A stretch of 64,000 bases of DNA from Pseudomonas sp. GOM7 (GCF_026723825.1 NZ_CP113519.1:1488001-1552000), one strand, 5' to 3'; shown: positions 25,086 to 35,101, numbered from the stretch's first letter. Numbers and translations: made by a program. The notes: generated by a model from the letters alone, not told the origin.

Positions 25086-26453
25086 ATGGGCCTGGTCCTG
25101 ATTCTGGTGGCGCTTATCGCGTTCATCGTGCTGTCCACCACCCGTTTGAAACTGCACCCCTTTCTCGCCTTGCTCGGTGCCGCGCTGATCGCCGGCTTCG
25201 CCTATCAACTGCCCAGCGGCGAAATCATCAAGACCATCACTGCCGGCTTCGGCGGGATTCTCGGTTACATCGGCATCGTCATCGTGCTCGGCACCATCAT
25301 CGGCGTGATCCTCGAGCGCAGCGGCGCCGCCATCACCATGGCCGAGACGGTGATCCGTGTGCTGGGCCAGCGTTTTCCCACGCTGACCATGTCGATCATC
25401 GGTTATCTGGTGTCGATCCCGGTGTTCTGCGACTCCGGCTACGTCATCCTCAACTCGTTGAAGAACGCCCTGGCCGCACGCATGAAAGTCTCCGTGGTGG
25501 CCATGAGCGTGGCCCTGGCCACCGGCCTCTACGCCACCCACACCTTCGTGCCGCCGACGCCGGGGCCGATTGCCGCTGCCGGTAACCTGGGCCTCGACGC
25601 CTCGCTGGGCCTGGTAATTCTGGTGGGTCTGGTGGTCGCCGCTACAACCGCCTTCGCCGGCATGCTCTGGGCCAACCGTTACCTCAAGCAGGATGACAAC
25701 CAGTTGCTGGAGGAAGCCCCCAGCGAACTGCTGGCCGAAAACCTCGATTTCGATGCGCTGCGCGCCCGTTACGGCAAACTGCCGAACGCCTGGCAGGCCT
25801 TCGCGCCGATCTTCGTACCCATCGCCCTGATCTGTCTGGGGTCGATTGCCGCCTTCCCGAGCAAGCCATTCGGCAGCGAAGGCCTGTTCACGGTGCTGAG
25901 CTTTCTCGGCCAGCCAGTCGCTGCGCTGCTGGTAGGGCTGGCACTGGCTTGCAGCCTGCTCAAGGGCAAGGACAAGCGTAAGCAATTCCATGACTTCGTC
26001 GCCGACGGCCTCAAGGATGCCGCGCCGATCCTGCTGATCACCGGTGCCGGTGGCGCCTTCGGTGCAGTACTCAAGGCCACGGCGCTGACCGGCTACCTGG
26101 GCGACACCCTGTCGGCGCTGGGCATTGGCCTGTTCATGCCGTTCCTGGTGGCGGCGGCGCTGAAAAGTGCGCAGGGCTCGTCCACCGTGGCGCTGGTCAC
26201 CACCTCGGCCATGGTCGCGCCGCTGCTGGGCAATCTGGGCCTGGACAGCGAGATGGGCCGCGTGCTGACCGTGATGGCCATTGGCGCTGGCGCCATGACC
26301 GTGTCCCACGCCAACGACAGCTTCTTCTGGGTGGTCACCCAGTTCAGCCGCATGAAAGTGGCCACAGCCTATCGCGCTCAGACTCTGGCGACCCTGGTTC
26401 AGGGCATCGCCGGCATGCTCACCGTGTGGCTGCTCAGCCTGGTGCTGCTGTAA
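25086..26453 (+). CDS. gntP: GntP-family permease (gluconate/glycerate)
   Basis: A 455-residue inner-membrane carrier with about twelve hydrophobic helices. Motifs typical of GntP include GYIGIVIVLGTIIGVILERS, SIPVFCDSGYVIL, ATGLYATHTFVPPTPGP and, near the C-terminus, AQGSSTVALVTTSAM and SHANDSFFWVV. The family imports gluconate, glycerate or related hydroxy acids with protons. Start 25086 follows gaggag by eight bases and removes a non-membrane extension. CdaR upstream and glycerate kinase 55 bases downstream point to glycerate. Confidence 0.92.
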   Translation: MGLVLILVALIAFIVLSTTRLKLHPFLALLGAALIAGFAYQLPSGEIIKTITAGFGGILGYIGIVIVLGTIIGVILERSGAAITMAETVIRVLGQRFPTLTMSIIGYLVSIPVFCDSGYVILNSLKNALAARMKVSVVAMSVALATGLYATHTFVPPTPGPIAAAGNLGLDASLGLVILVGLVVAATTAFAGMLWANRYLKQDDNQLLEEAPSELLAENLDFDALRARYGKLPNAWQAFAPIFVPIALICLGSIAAFPSKPFGSEGLFTVLSFLGQPVAALLVGLALACSLLKGKDKRKQFHDFVADGLKDAAPILLITGAGGAFGAVLKATALTGYLGDTLSALGIGLFMPFLVAAALKSAQGSSTVALVTTSAMVAPLLGNLGLDSEMGRVLTVMAIGAGAMTVSHANDSFFWVVTQFSRMKVATAYRAQTLATLVQGIAGMLTVWLLSLVLL

Positions 26454-26508
26454 TCCGCTCCAACGGCGGACGGCCATGGCGCCGTTCGCCCCTGCCGAGG
26501 TACCCGAG

Positions 26509-27645
26509 ATGAAAATCGTCATCGCCCCCGACTCCTTCAAGGAGAGTCTCAGTGCGCCCGATGTGGCGGCTGCCATCGCTCGTGGCTGGCAGCAGGTGTT
26601 CCCCGAGGCCGAGTGCCTGTTGCGGCCAATGGCCGATGGCGGCGAGGGCACGGTCGACGCCTTGCTCGCAGCCGTGGGGGGCGAGCGCCGCGAATGCCAG
26701 GTGCGCGGCCCCATGGGCACGCCCGTGCAGGCGCACTGGGGCTGGCTGGGCGACGCGACGGCGGTGATCGAGATGGCAGCCGCCAGCGGGCTGCACTGGG
26801 TGCCGCGTGAGCAGCGCGACGCCTGCCTGGCCAGCAGCTACGGCACTGGGGAGTTGATCCGCCAGGCGCTGGATGCCGGCGCGAAGCGCATCATTCTCGG
26901 CCTTGGCGGCAGCGCCACCAACGATGGTGGCGCCGGTTTGCTGCAGGCTCTGGGCCTGCGTCTACTTGATGAGCAGGGACGTGAACTGCCACCCGGCGGT
27001 GCGGCGCTGGCTGGGCTGGATCAGCTCGATCTCAGCGGCCTGGACGCGCGTTTGCTGTCGGTGCAGGTGGAGGTGGCAGCCGACGTCGACAACCCCCTGT
27101 GCGGCCCGCGTGGTGCCTCCGCGGTGTTCGGTCCGCAGAAGGGCGCGACCCCCGCGCAGGTCGAGCAACTGGATGCTGCCCTCGGGCGCTTCGCGCGCAT
27201 CGCTGCCGCGACGCTGGGGGAGGATCACGCCGGTTTTCCGGGTGTCGGCGCAGCTGGTGGTCTCGGTTTTGCCGCGCGTGCCTTCTTGAAGGCCAGCTTC
27301 CGCCCTGGCATCGCCCTGGTGGCTGAGCTTTCTGGCCTGGCCGAAGCCGTGGCGGGCGCCGATCTGGTGATCACCGGGGAAGGGCGGATGGATGCGCAGA
27401 CCCTGCACGGCAAGACGCCGATGGGCGTGGCCAAAGTGGCGCAGGTGGCGGGCGTGCCGGTGATCGCTCTGGCCGGTAGCCTCGGCGACGGCTATCAGGC
27501 GCTTTACGACGCCGGCATCGAGGCGGCCTTCAGTCTTGCGCCGGGGCCGCTGAGCCTGGAGCAGGCGATGGCGGGCGCGGCTGCTGAGCTGGAGGCACGG
27601 GCGGTGGATATCGCGCGGCTATGGCGCCTGGCCGGGCGTGGCTGA
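26509..27645 (+). CDS. glxK: Glycerate kinase, GarK/GlxK type
   Basis: A 378-residue type I glycerate kinase starting MKIVIAPDSFKESL, the signature N-terminus of this family, with PMADGGEGTVDAL, GLGGSATNDGGAG and near the end VITGEGRMDAQTLHGKTP. It phosphorylates D-glycerate to 2-phosphoglycerate, feeding lower glycolysis. I start at 26509; an upstream ATG at 26476 adds eleven residues with no homology. It is coupled to gntP as the catabolic half of a transport-and-kinase operon. The last 27 bases overlap a small gene on the opposite strand. Confidence 0.93.
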   Translation: MKIVIAPDSFKESLSAPDVAAAIARGWQQVFPEAECLLRPMADGGEGTVDALLAAVGGERRECQVRGPMGTPVQAHWGWLGDATAVIEMAAASGLHWVPREQRDACLASSYGTGELIRQALDAGAKRIILGLGGSATNDGGAGLLQALGLRLLDEQGRELPPGGAALAGLDQLDLSGLDARLLSVQVEVAADVDNPLCGPRGASAVFGPQKGATPAQVEQLDAALGRFARIAAATLGEDHAGFPGVGAAGGLGFAARAFLKASFRPGIALVAELSGLAEAVAGADLVITGEGRMDAQTLHGKTPMGVAKVAQVAGVPVIALAGSLGDGYQALYDAGIEAAFSLAPGPLSLEQAMAGAAAELEARAVDIARLWRLAGRG

Positions 27646-27879
27646 GCTGCCGTCATAGTCCTGCGCTGCCTGTTCGAGAAATGCCGACAACTGCTTGCGC
27701 GGCAGCTTTTGCCGACGGGCAACTTCCAGGCGTTCGAGCATGAAGCTACGCTTGTCTGCATCGGTACCGGCCAGGGAGAGCGCCAGGTCACGATCCACCC
27801 AGCGCCTTATGCGCAGGTACAGCCAGCCATGGAAGATCAGGCCGGCGAGGGTGGTGACCAGAATGATGAAATAGTCCAT
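27619..27879 (-). CDS. Small membrane-anchored protein of unknown function
   Basis: An 86-residue protein with one N-terminal membrane helix (DYFIILVTTLAGLIFHGWLY) followed by basic and helical cytoplasmic sequence. No family is recognised. Its 3' end overlaps the glycerate kinase gene tail-to-tail by 27 bases. The coding character (helix plus amphipathic tail) and Pseudomonas-like codon use support a real gene. Confidence 0.65.
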   Translation of the reverse strand: MDYFIILVTTLAGLIFHGWLYLRIRRWVDRDLALSLAGTDADKRSFMLERLEVARRQKLPRKQLSAFLEQAAQDYDGSSATPGQAP

Positions 27880-28018
27880 GCAGTACTCTGATGCCTCGAT
27901 TCACAGCGCATTCTAGCTGTCGGGCGGCTGTACGGGGCTGTGTCTTTACGTCGCGTCGAGTGACACTTTGCCGCCAGGGCTGTCTAATGGTTCAACTGAT
28001 CAACGGAGGAAGTCCACC

Positions 28019-28480
28019 ATGCGTAAGCCTGCAGTATTGACTGTGTTCGTTGCCGCGACTCTGACCCTGGGCGGTTGTGCGTCTAGCCTGACTGGCGACA
28101 CCTACAGCCGTGACGAGGCTCGTCAGGTTCAGACGGTGCGCATGGGTACCATCGAATCCCTGCGCCCGGTGAAGATCGAAGGCACCAAGACCCCGATAGG
28201 CGCCGGTGCTGGTGCGGTCATCGGTGGTGTTGGCGGCAGTGGTCTGGGTGGCGGTCGCGGCAGCGCGGTAATGGCAGTGATCGGCGCAGTGGCCGGTGGC
28301 CTGCTGGGCGCGGCGGCCGAAGAGGGCCTGACCCGTACCCAGGGTGTGGAGATCACTGTGCGTGAGGACGACGGCACCATGCGCGCCTACGTGCAGGAAG
28401 TCGAGCCCAACCAGATTTTCCGCGTCGGTGAGCGTGTACGCATCATGACGGTGAATGGCACCAGTCGCGTCACTCACTGA
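28019..28480 (+). CDS. SlyB-like glycine-zipper outer-membrane lipoprotein
   Basis: A 153-residue lipoprotein. The lipobox LTLGGC places the lipidated Cys near residue 19. Residues 58-101 form a glycine zipper (GAGAGAVIGGVGGSGLGGG, then VIGAVAGGLLGAAAEEG), the 2TM glycine-zipper domain of SlyB/PcP proteins, followed by a small beta domain (VEITVREDDGTMRAYVQEVE). Such proteins brace the outer membrane under cation stress. A strong ggagga lies nine bases before ATG 28019. A good terminator follows. It is monocistronic. Confidence 0.9.
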   Translation: MRKPAVLTVFVAATLTLGGCASSLTGDTYSRDEARQVQTVRMGTIESLRPVKIEGTKTPIGAGAGAVIGGVGGSGLGGGRGSAVMAVIGAVAGGLLGAAAEEGLTRTQGVEITVREDDGTMRAYVQEVEPNQIFRVGERVRIMTVNGTSRVTH

Positions 28481-28496
28481 ATAGTGGATGGAAGAA

Positions 28497-28528
28497 CCGG
28501 AGCGGTCGTGGACTGCTCCGGTTTTTTT
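28497..28528 (+). terminator. Rho-independent terminator of the SlyB-like gene
   Basis: ccggagcggt pairs with actgctccgg (one G-T wobble) around cgtgg and runs into seven Ts. Confidence 0.9.
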
Positions 28529-28541
28529 ATGCGTGCGGCTC

Positions 28542-28559
28542 ATCTATCGCTCGATAGAT
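28542..28559. promoter_or_regulatory. 18-bp palindrome upstream of the mrp operon
   Basis: atctatcg and cgatagat are separated by two bases. It lies about 210 bases before mrpA in an otherwise featureless intergenic stretch (28529-28769) and could be an operator. No regulator is implicated. Confidence 0.35.
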
Positions 28560-28769
28560 AGATTCGCTTATTCAGGTGTCGGTGCGTTTAGTAATAATTC
28601 AATGCATGACGATCCGCCGATAGGTATGGATAATCGGTGGTTATTCTTGTCACGACAACGACTTAGCTGATTCGTTGTGGTGCGGGGTTCGTCACCGTCA
28701 GGGAGTTGCGACTCCAGTTCTCGTCGTCGGTCGTGGTCGGCCGGCGTGCTTGCATAAGGGGTTTTGCTG

Positions 28770-31562
28770 ATGGCGCTTGCGTTGATCGTCGCCTTGCCAT
28801 TTCTGGGGCTGTTGCTTCCGGTGCTCGCCGAGCGCCTGGGGCGTTCGGCCTGTGCCGTCGCGGCTGCACTGCCGCCGTTGATCGCGCTGGTGCTGTTGTT
28901 CAGTTTGCAGCCGGGGGTATTTGCCGGTGAGGTGCTGCGGGTCAGGCTGGAGTGGTTGCCGCAACTGGGTTTCAACCTCAGCTTGCGCCTCGACGGCCTG
29001 GGGTTTCTCTTCGCCCTGCTGATTCTCGGCATCGGCCTGCTGGTGATCCTCTACGCCCGCTACTACCTGTCCAAGAGCGAGCCGATGGGGCGCTTCTTCG
29101 CCTTCCTGCTGCTGTTCATGGGCGCCATGCTTGGCGTGGTGCTGTCGGAAAACCTGCTGCTGATGCTGGTGTTCTGGGAGCTGACCAGCCTCTCGTCGTT
29201 CTTGCTGATCGGCTTCTGGGGTTCGCGCTCCGATGCCCGCAAGGGCGCGCGCATGGCCCTGGCGATCACCGGTGGCGGCGGCCTGGCGCTGCTGGCCGGC
29301 ATCCTGCTGATCGGTCATATCGCCGGCAGCTTCGAGCTGTCGCAGGTGCTCGCCGCCGGCTATGCGATCCGTGCCCATGAACTGTACCCGCTGGCGCTGG
29401 TGCTGGTGCTGCTGGGGGTGTTCACCAAGTCGGCGCAGTTTCCCTTCCATTTCTGGCTGCCGCATGCAATGGCGGCGCCGACGCCGGTGTCGGCCTATCT
29501 GCACTCGGCGACCATGGTCAAGGCCGGTGTCTTCCTGCTGGCCCGTCTGTACCCGGCGCTGGCCGGTTCCGAGTGGTGGTTCTATCTGGTCAGCCTGACC
29601 GGCCTGGCCACGCTGTTGATCGGCGCGACCCTGGCGCTGTTCCAGCATGACCTCAAGGGCCTGCTGGCTTACTCGACCATCAGCCACCTGGGCCTGATCA
29701 CCCTGTTGTTCGGCCTCGATACGCGCCTGGCGGCAGTCGCCGCGGTGTTCCACATCATCAACCACGCCACCTTCAAGGCCTCGCTGTTCATGGCCGCTGG
29801 CATCATCGACCACGAAACCGGCAGCCGTGACATGCGGCGTATCAACGGCATGTGGAAGTACATGCCGCACACGGCGATGCTGGCCATGGTGGCGGCCTCG
29901 GCGATGGCCGGGGTGCCACTGCTCAACGGCTTTTTGAGCAAGGAAATGTTCTTCACCGAAACCCTGCACCAGCACCTGCTGGGCAGCTTCAATTGGGTGA
30001 TTCCGGCAGCGGCGACTCTGGCCGGGGTGTTCTCGGTGGCCTATTCGCTGCGCTTCATCCACGACGTGTTCTTCAACGGCGAGCCCATCGATCTGCCGAA
30101 ATACCCGCCGCACGAGCCGCCGCGTTACATGAAGGTGCCGGTGGAGGTGCTGGTGTTCCTGTGCCTGCTGGTGGGCATCGTGCCGGCCTACACCGTGGCG
30201 CCGCTGCTGGCTGCCGCAGCTTCGGCAACCTTGGGGGGCAACCTGCCGGAGTACAGCCTGTCGATCTGGCATGGCGTCAACCTGCCGCTGATCATGAGCC
30301 TGGTCGCACTGATCGGCGGTGTGTTGGTCTACGCCCTGCGCAAGCCGCTGTTCCGCTGGTACGCCGGGATGCCCAGCGTGGATGCCAAGCTGGTGTTCGA
30401 GCGCATGGTGGTGAGCCTGTTCATCAGTGCATCGGCGCTGACCCGCCGCTTGGACAATGCATCGCTGCAGCGCTACATCGCCTACCTGCTGGGGTCGGCC
30501 ATCGTCGTGGTGGTGATGGCGCTGGGGCCGCTGCCGGAGTTGGGTGGTTCGGTGCCGCTCAGTCCGATCGACGGCATTACCGCGCTGGGGCTGGGTATTC
30601 TGACTCTCGCTGCGCTGGTCACGGTGATCTTCCACCGTCAGCGTCTGGTGGCGCTGTTGATGCTCAGCGTGGTCGGGCTGATGGTGGCGCTGGCCTTTGC
30701 CCGTTTCTCGGCGCCGGATCTGGCGCTGACGCAGCTATCGGTCGAGGTGGTGACCATCATCCTGCTGATGCTGGCGCTGTTCTTCCTGCCGGCGCAGACG
30801 CGGGTGGAGTCCAGCAGCATGCGCGCCCTGCGTGACTTCAGCCTGGCCATCGGCAGCGGGGTGATGGTGTCGATGCTGGCCTTCGCCGTGCTCACTCGCC
30901 CCTACGACAGCATTGCCGGCTACTTCTTGGCCAACAGCGTTTCCGGTGGCGGTGGCACCAACGTGGTCAACGTCATTCTGGTGGACTTCCGTGGCTTCGA
31001 TACCCTGGGCGAGATCAGCGTGCTGGCCATCGCCGGTGTCGGCATCTACGCCATGCTCGATGGCCTGCGCCTGTTCCAGCCCAATGCCGACGCCGAGGGC
31101 CGTAGCTGGGCGCGGGATCGCCACCCGCTGATCCTCGCTACCCTGTCGCGCGTGCTGTTGCCGATGGCGCTGCTGATTTCGGTGTTCATCTTCCTGCGCG
31201 GTCACAACCTGCCGGGTGGCGGCTTCATCGCTGGCCTGGTCACCGCCGTGGCGCTGATCCTGCAATACGTGGCCAGCGGGGTGCAGTGGACGCAATCGCG
31301 TCTGCCGCTCAACTACCACCGCCTGGCGGGCAGCGGCGTAATGATCGCAACCGCCACGGGGTTGGGTAGTTGGTTGTTCGAGCGCCCTTTCCTGACTTCG
31401 GCGTTCGGTCATTTCCACATCCCCCTGGTGGGGGAGATCGAGCTGGCCACGGCCATGCTCTTCGACCTGGGCGTTTACCTGACGGTAGTCGGGTCGACCC
31501 TGCTCATTCTCGCTAACCTGGGCAAGTTGACCCAGGAAAAGCCCGGCCAGGAGGTACTCTGA
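28770..31562 (+). CDS. mrpA: Mrp Na+/H+ antiporter subunit A (fused A+B)
   Basis: A 930-residue, multi-spanning protein. The first 660 residues match MrpA/NuoL: the conserved [20 protein letters not shown], the [20 protein letters not shown] proton-path motif and [19 protein letters not shown]. The last 150 residues carry an MrpB-like domain ([19 protein letters not shown]), the fused AB arrangement of group 2 operons (Sha/Pha) in Pseudomonas. The complex exchanges Na+ or K+ for H+ and supports alkali and salt tolerance. Start 28770 has aagggg upstream. It is the first gene of the operon. Confidence 0.95.
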   Translation: MALALIVALPFLGLLLPVLAERLGRSACAVAAALPPLIALVLLFSLQPGVFAGEVLRVRLEWLPQLGFNLSLRLDGLGFLFALLILGIGLLVILYARYYLSKSEPMGRFFAFLLLFMGAMLGVVLSENLLLMLVFWELTSLSSFLLIGFWGSRSDARKGARMALAITGGGGLALLAGILLIGHIAGSFELSQVLAAGYAIRAHELYPLALVLVLLGVFTKSAQFPFHFWLPHAMAAPTPVSAYLHSATMVKAGVFLLARLYPALAGSEWWFYLVSLTGLATLLIGATLALFQHDLKGLLAYSTISHLGLITLLFGLDTRLAAVAAVFHIINHATFKASLFMAAGIIDHETGSRDMRRINGMWKYMPHTAMLAMVAASAMAGVPLLNGFLSKEMFFTETLHQHLLGSFNWVIPAAATLAGVFSVAYSLRFIHDVFFNGEPIDLPKYPPHEPPRYMKVPVEVLVFLCLLVGIVPAYTVAPLLAAAASATLGGNLPEYSLSIWHGVNLPLIMSLVALIGGVLVYALRKPLFRWYAGMPSVDAKLVFERMVVSLFISASALTRRLDNASLQRYIAYLLGSAIVVVVMALGPLPELGGSVPLSPIDGITALGLGILTLAALVTVIFHRQRLVALLMLSVVGLMVALAFARFSAPDLALTQLSVEVVTIILLMLALFFLPAQTRVESSSMRALRDFSLAIGSGVMVSMLAFAVLTRPYDSIAGYFLANSVSGGGGTNVVNVILVDFRGFDTLGEISVLAIAGVGIYAMLDGLRLFQPNADAEGRSWARDRHPLILATLSRVLLPMALLISVFIFLRGHNLPGGGFIAGLVTAVALILQYVASGVQWTQSRLPLNYHRLAGSGVMIATATGLGSWLFERPFLTSAFGHFHIPLVGEIELATAMLFDLGVYLTVVGSTLLILANLGKLTQEKPGQEVL

Positions 31563-31563
31563 C

Positions 31564-31893
31564 ATGGAGGCGCTATTTGCCGTCGCGCTTGGCATTCTGA
31601 CCTCGAGCGGCGTGTATCTGCTACTGCGAGCCCGCACCTTCCCGGTGGTGATGGGCCTGACCCTGATTTCCTATGCGGTCAACCTGTTCCTCTTCGCCAT
31701 GGGGCGCCTGCAGACCGGCGCTTCCACTGTGATCGGGCTTGGCTCGCGCTACGTCGACCCGCTGCCGCAGGCGCTGGTGCTGACCGCCATCGTCATCGGC
31801 TTCGCCATGACCGCCTTCGTCGTGGTGCTGGCACTGCGCAGCGTCGGTGAGCTGAGCACCGACCACGTCGATGGCCGGGAGCAGCATCGATGA
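31564..31893 (+). CDS. mrpC: Mrp antiporter subunit C
   Basis: A 109-residue NuoK-like subunit with three helices. It includes GVYLLLRARTFPVVMGLTLI and DPLPQALVLTAIVIGFAM, the conserved MrpC C-terminal motif. It starts one base after mrpA ends and overlaps mrpD as ATGA. Confidence 0.95.
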   Translation: MEALFAVALGILTSSGVYLLLRARTFPVVMGLTLISYAVNLFLFAMGRLQTGASTVIGLGSRYVDPLPQALVLTAIVIGFAMTAFVVVLALRSVGELSTDHVDGREQHR

Positions 31894-33395
31894 ACCATGC
31901 GTTGATCCTTCCTCTGCTCCTGCCCATGTTGGCAGGCAGCCTGCTACTGGTAGCCGCGCGCCGCGACATGCCGTTCAAGCGGCTCGTTTCCGTCGCTGCC
32001 ACGGCCTTGCTCGTACCGCTGAGCCTGTGGCTGCTGCTACAGGCCGACCAGGGCGTGATTCAGGTCTATGCCCTGGGCAACTGGCAGCCGCCGTTCGGCA
32101 TCGTGCTGGTGCTCGACCGTCTCAGCGCGCTGATGCTGGTCGTGACCTCGGTGTTGGCGTTGTTCGCCGTGCTCTATGCCATGCGTGGCGACGACGAGCG
32201 CGGGCGCAACTTCCACGCCCTGTTCCAGTTCCAGTTGCTGGGTATCAACGGTGCCTTTCTCACCGGCGACCTGTTCAACCTGTTCGTCTTCTTCGAGATC
32301 CTGCTGATCGCCTCCTACTCGCTGCTGCTGCATGGCGGTGGCAAGGATCGGGTGCGGGCGGGTCTGCACTATGTGGTGCTCAACCTGGTCGGCTCGGCCT
32401 TCTTCCTGATTGCCGTGGGCACGCTGTATGGCGTTACCGGCACGCTGAACATGGCCGACATGTCGGTACGCGTCGCTGCCGCCGGTGCCGATCATGCACC
32501 GCTGATCGCTGCCGCGGCCATGTTGTTGCTGGTGGTGTTCGGCCTCAAGGCGGCGTTCCTGCCGCTGTACTTCTGGCTGCCGCGCGCCTATGCCGCGGCC
32601 ACCGCGCCGGTGGCGGCGCTGTTCGCCATCATGACCAAGGTCGGCCTGTATTCGATCCTGCGGGTCTACACCCTGGTGTTCGGCGACGAAGCCGGCAACC
32701 TCTCGCACATGGTGCAGGAGTGGCTGTGGCCGCTGGCCCTGCTGACCCTGGCGCTGGGTGCCATCGGTGCCTTCGCCTCGGTCACCCTGCAAGGCATGCT
32801 TGCCTATCTGGTGGTGCTGTCGGTGGGTACCTTGCTCGCCGGCATGGCACTGGGTACGCCCGAGGCGCTGCAGGCCGCGCTGTTCTACCTGATTCACAGC
32901 ACCTGGGTGGCGGGGGCGCTGTTCCTCATCGCCGACCTGATCAGCCGCCAGCGCGGCATCAAGGTGGGCCAACTGATCCAGGGGCCGGCGCTGCAGAACC
33001 CGCATATTCTCGGCGCGCTGTTCTTCGCCGGCGCCATTGCCGTGGCCGGGTTGCCGCCACTGTCCGGTTTCTTCGGCAAGGTGCTGCTGCTCAAGGCAGT
33101 CGGGACGGGTTGGGAGGCCGCGCTGCTGTGGCCAGTGGTACTGATTGGTGGCCTGGTGACCCTGATCAGCCTCAGCCGCGCCGGCAGCACGCTGTTCTGG
33201 CGCGTCGGCCTGAGCCAACTGGACAGTGCCGAACTCGATACTGGCCGCCTGCTCGCGGCTATCGGCCTGCTGCTGATGAGCTCGCTGCTGGTGGCCTGTG
33301 CCGCGCCGGCACTGGATTATCTGGCCGCCACGGTGGCGCAGCTGCATGACCTGGAGAGTTACCACATGATCCTGCACAGCGGAGGTGGCGCATGA
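31890..33395 (+). CDS. mrpD: Mrp antiporter subunit D
   Basis: A 501-residue NuoN/M-like subunit of about fourteen helices. Features include LFNLFVFFEILLIASYSLLL, the AAFLPLYFWLPRAYAAATAP proton-channel motif and FFAGAIAVAGLPPLSGFFGK. With MrpA it forms the proton path of the antiporter. It overlaps mrpE by four bases. Confidence 0.95.
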   Translation: MNHALILPLLLPMLAGSLLLVAARRDMPFKRLVSVAATALLVPLSLWLLLQADQGVIQVYALGNWQPPFGIVLVLDRLSALMLVVTSVLALFAVLYAMRGDDERGRNFHALFQFQLLGINGAFLTGDLFNLFVFFEILLIASYSLLLHGGGKDRVRAGLHYVVLNLVGSAFFLIAVGTLYGVTGTLNMADMSVRVAAAGADHAPLIAAAAMLLLVVFGLKAAFLPLYFWLPRAYAAATAPVAALFAIMTKVGLYSILRVYTLVFGDEAGNLSHMVQEWLWPLALLTLALGAIGAFASVTLQGMLAYLVVLSVGTLLAGMALGTPEALQAALFYLIHSTWVAGALFLIADLISRQRGIKVGQLIQGPALQNPHILGALFFAGAIAVAGLPPLSGFFGKVLLLKAVGTGWEAALLWPVVLIGGLVTLISLSRAGSTLFWRVGLSQLDSAELDTGRLLAAIGLLLMSSLLVACAAPALDYLAATVAQLHDLESYHMILHSGGGA

Positions 33396-33895
33396 GCGCA
33401 CGTCGCTGGTTGCCACATCCGCTGCTGAGCCTGTGCCTGCTCGGCGTCTGGCTGTTGTTGGTGAACGATTTCAGTTTTGGCCAATGGTTGCTGGGGGCAT
33501 TCCTCGGCTGGCTGATCCCCCTGGTCAGCCAGGTGTTCTGGATCAACCCGCCGCAGATCCGCAAGCCGCTCAAGCTGTGCCTGTTCCTGCTGCGTGTGCT
33601 GGGCGACATCGTGGTGGCCAATCTGGAAGTGGCCAAACTCATCCTCGGCCCGACCAGTCGCCTGCGCCCGGCTTTCGTCGAGGTTCCGGTACAACTGGAC
33701 GACGAGTTGGCGCTGACCATGCTCGCCAGCATCGTGTCGCTGACGCCGGGCACCGTCTCGGCCGACCTCAGCGATGACAAGCGCACGCTGCTGATCCACA
33801 GCCTCAACGTGGATGACGAGGCAGAGCTGGTGCGCACCATCCAGACCCGTTACGAAGCCCCGCTGCTGGAGGTATTCGCATGCTCGCGTACGTGA
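33392..33895 (+). CDS. mrpE: Mrp antiporter subunit E
   Basis: A 167-residue subunit with N-terminal membrane helices and a cytoplasmic tail. The sequences WLLLVNDFSFGQWLLGAFLG and the conserved MLASIVSLTPGTVSADL followed by LLIHSLNV identify MrpE. It overlaps mrpF by sixteen bases. It is needed for full assembly of the complex. Confidence 0.93.
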   Translation: MSARRWLPHPLLSLCLLGVWLLLVNDFSFGQWLLGAFLGWLIPLVSQVFWINPPQIRKPLKLCLFLLRVLGDIVVANLEVAKLILGPTSRLRPAFVEVPVQLDDELALTMLASIVSLTPGTVSADLSDDKRTLLIHSLNVDDEAELVRTIQTRYEAPLLEVFACSRT

Positions 33896-34149
33896 TCCCG
33901 ATCTGCCTGGCCATCATGGGCCTGGCACTGGTGCTGACCCTGGCCCGGCTGATCAAGGGCCCGGACATGCCCGACCGCATCCTGGCGCTCGATACCCTGT
34001 ACATCAACGCCATCGCCCTGCTGGTATTGTTCGGCATCTGGCTGGGCTCGGATCTGTATTTCGAGGCGGCGCTGCTGATCGCGGTGATGGGCTTCATCGG
34101 TACCGTTGCAGTCGCCAAGTATCTGCTGCGCGGCGACATCATCGAATAA
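33880..34149 (+). CDS. mrpF: Mrp antiporter subunit F
   Basis: An 89-residue, three-helix subunit. LARLIKGPDMPDRILALDTL is the family signature, and it ends FIGTVAVAKYLLRGDIIE. After its stop comes a 121-bp palindromic element, so mrpG is no longer translationally coupled. Confidence 0.95.
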   Translation: MLAYVIPICLAIMGLALVLTLARLIKGPDMPDRILALDTLYINAIALLVLFGIWLGSDLYFEAALLIAVMGFIGTVAVAKYLLRGDIIE

Positions 34150-34150
34150 G

Positions 34151-34271
34151 AACGATCTGCTGCGCGTCGGCCCTGCTGCGTTAAAAACAGGCTCGGAATG
34201 CTCATGTACAAAAGTACACTCCGCTTCCTCACCTGTTTTTGCCTTGCATGGCGCTAGCTCGCGAGATCGTT
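34151..34271. mobile_element. MITE-like palindromic element between mrpF and mrpG
   Basis: The 121-bp element is symmetric about tgtacaaaagtaca (34205-34218). The outer arms aacgatct and agatcgtt, and the inner arms aaaaacagg and cctgttttt, pair imperfectly across it. The size, symmetry and lack of coding potential fit a non-autonomous repeat. It separates mrpF from mrpG but leaves both frames intact. Confidence 0.7.
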
Positions 34272-34295
34272 GAATCGTTCTACGGAGATTGCTGT

Positions 34296-34628
34296 ATGCA
34301 AACTTGGATCGAAGGCCTGGTCGCCCTGTTTCTGCTAGTCGGCAGCCTGTTCGCCCTGGTGGGCGCCATCGGCCTGTATCGTCTGCCGGATTTCTTCATG
34401 CGCCTGCATGGCCCGACCAAGGCCACCACCATGGGCGTGGGCGGCATGGTCATCGCTTCGCTGATCTACTTCGGCACGCGCGGCAATGGCATCAGCCTGC
34501 ACGAGCTGTTGATCACCCTGTTCCTGTTCATCACCGCGCCGGTCAGTGCACACATGCTGGCCAAGGCTGCATTGCAGCAGAAGCTGCCGCTGAACGAGCG
34601 GACGCGTGGGCGCCCCTGGGAGCAGTGA
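34296..34628 (+). CDS. mrpG: Mrp antiporter subunit G
   Basis: A 110-residue, three-helix subunit starting at ATG 34296 (ggagat upstream). GLYRLPDFFMRLHGPTKATT is the MrpG signature. An in-frame upstream start at 34239 falls within the palindromic element and is rejected. It closes the seven-subunit operon. Confidence 0.94.
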   Translation: MQTWIEGLVALFLLVGSLFALVGAIGLYRLPDFFMRLHGPTKATTMGVGGMVIASLIYFGTRGNGISLHELLITLFLFITAPVSAHMLAKAALQQKLPLNERTRGRPWEQ

Positions 34629-34649
34629 GGGTGTAGTCGCAGCGAACGC

Positions 34650-35057
34650 ATGATGATCAAGCGTCTGGCTGCGATTACCTTACTGGCTGTGCTGCAGCCA
34701 TTGCTGGCACTGGCGCTCTACAACAGTGCTTTCGGTGCTTATCGGCAGATAGTTGGCAGCATCCGTCGTGATATCAGCTACGGCCTGTAGCTGCATCATT
34801 CGCTCTATGTATTTGTCATTCTGGCGCTGGCCAATGCGATCTGGCTGATGAGTTGCCGCAGTCGACGCAGCGGCCTGATCGGCTGCTGCATCTGCCTGGC
34901 GCTGTGGACGCTGTACTGGGCCAATTGCTTCACCAGCATGCCGCTGCGCAGCGTGCTGGTGGTCGGCGTGGGTGTACTGGTTCTGGCGTTGCCGGCAGCG
35001 CTGTTGCCACTACGTTTCCGCCACGGTTCGCAGCTCGATGCCGTATATCCGCGATAG
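34650..35057 (+). pseudogene. Small membrane-protein gene broken by one amber codon
   Basis: One continuous frame of about 135 codons runs from ATG 34650 to the TAG at 35055. A single in-frame TAG at 34788-34790 follows DISYGL. Both halves read as membrane helices (LLAVLQPLLALALY before; LYVFVILALANAIWLM and VLVVGVGVLVLALPAALL after) ending in a basic tail. No family is recognised. A one-base change (CAG to TAG) would account for it. Confidence 0.6.
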
Positions 35058-35101
35058 GGCCTGGGGATGGTCAATCCATCAGCGCCAGCAGGAGCCTGGA
35101 G

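Noticed and set aside
28764..28769. TTG start for mrpA two codons upstream
   Set aside because: ATG 28770 has better spacing from aagggg, and the family starts with MALAL-like sequence.
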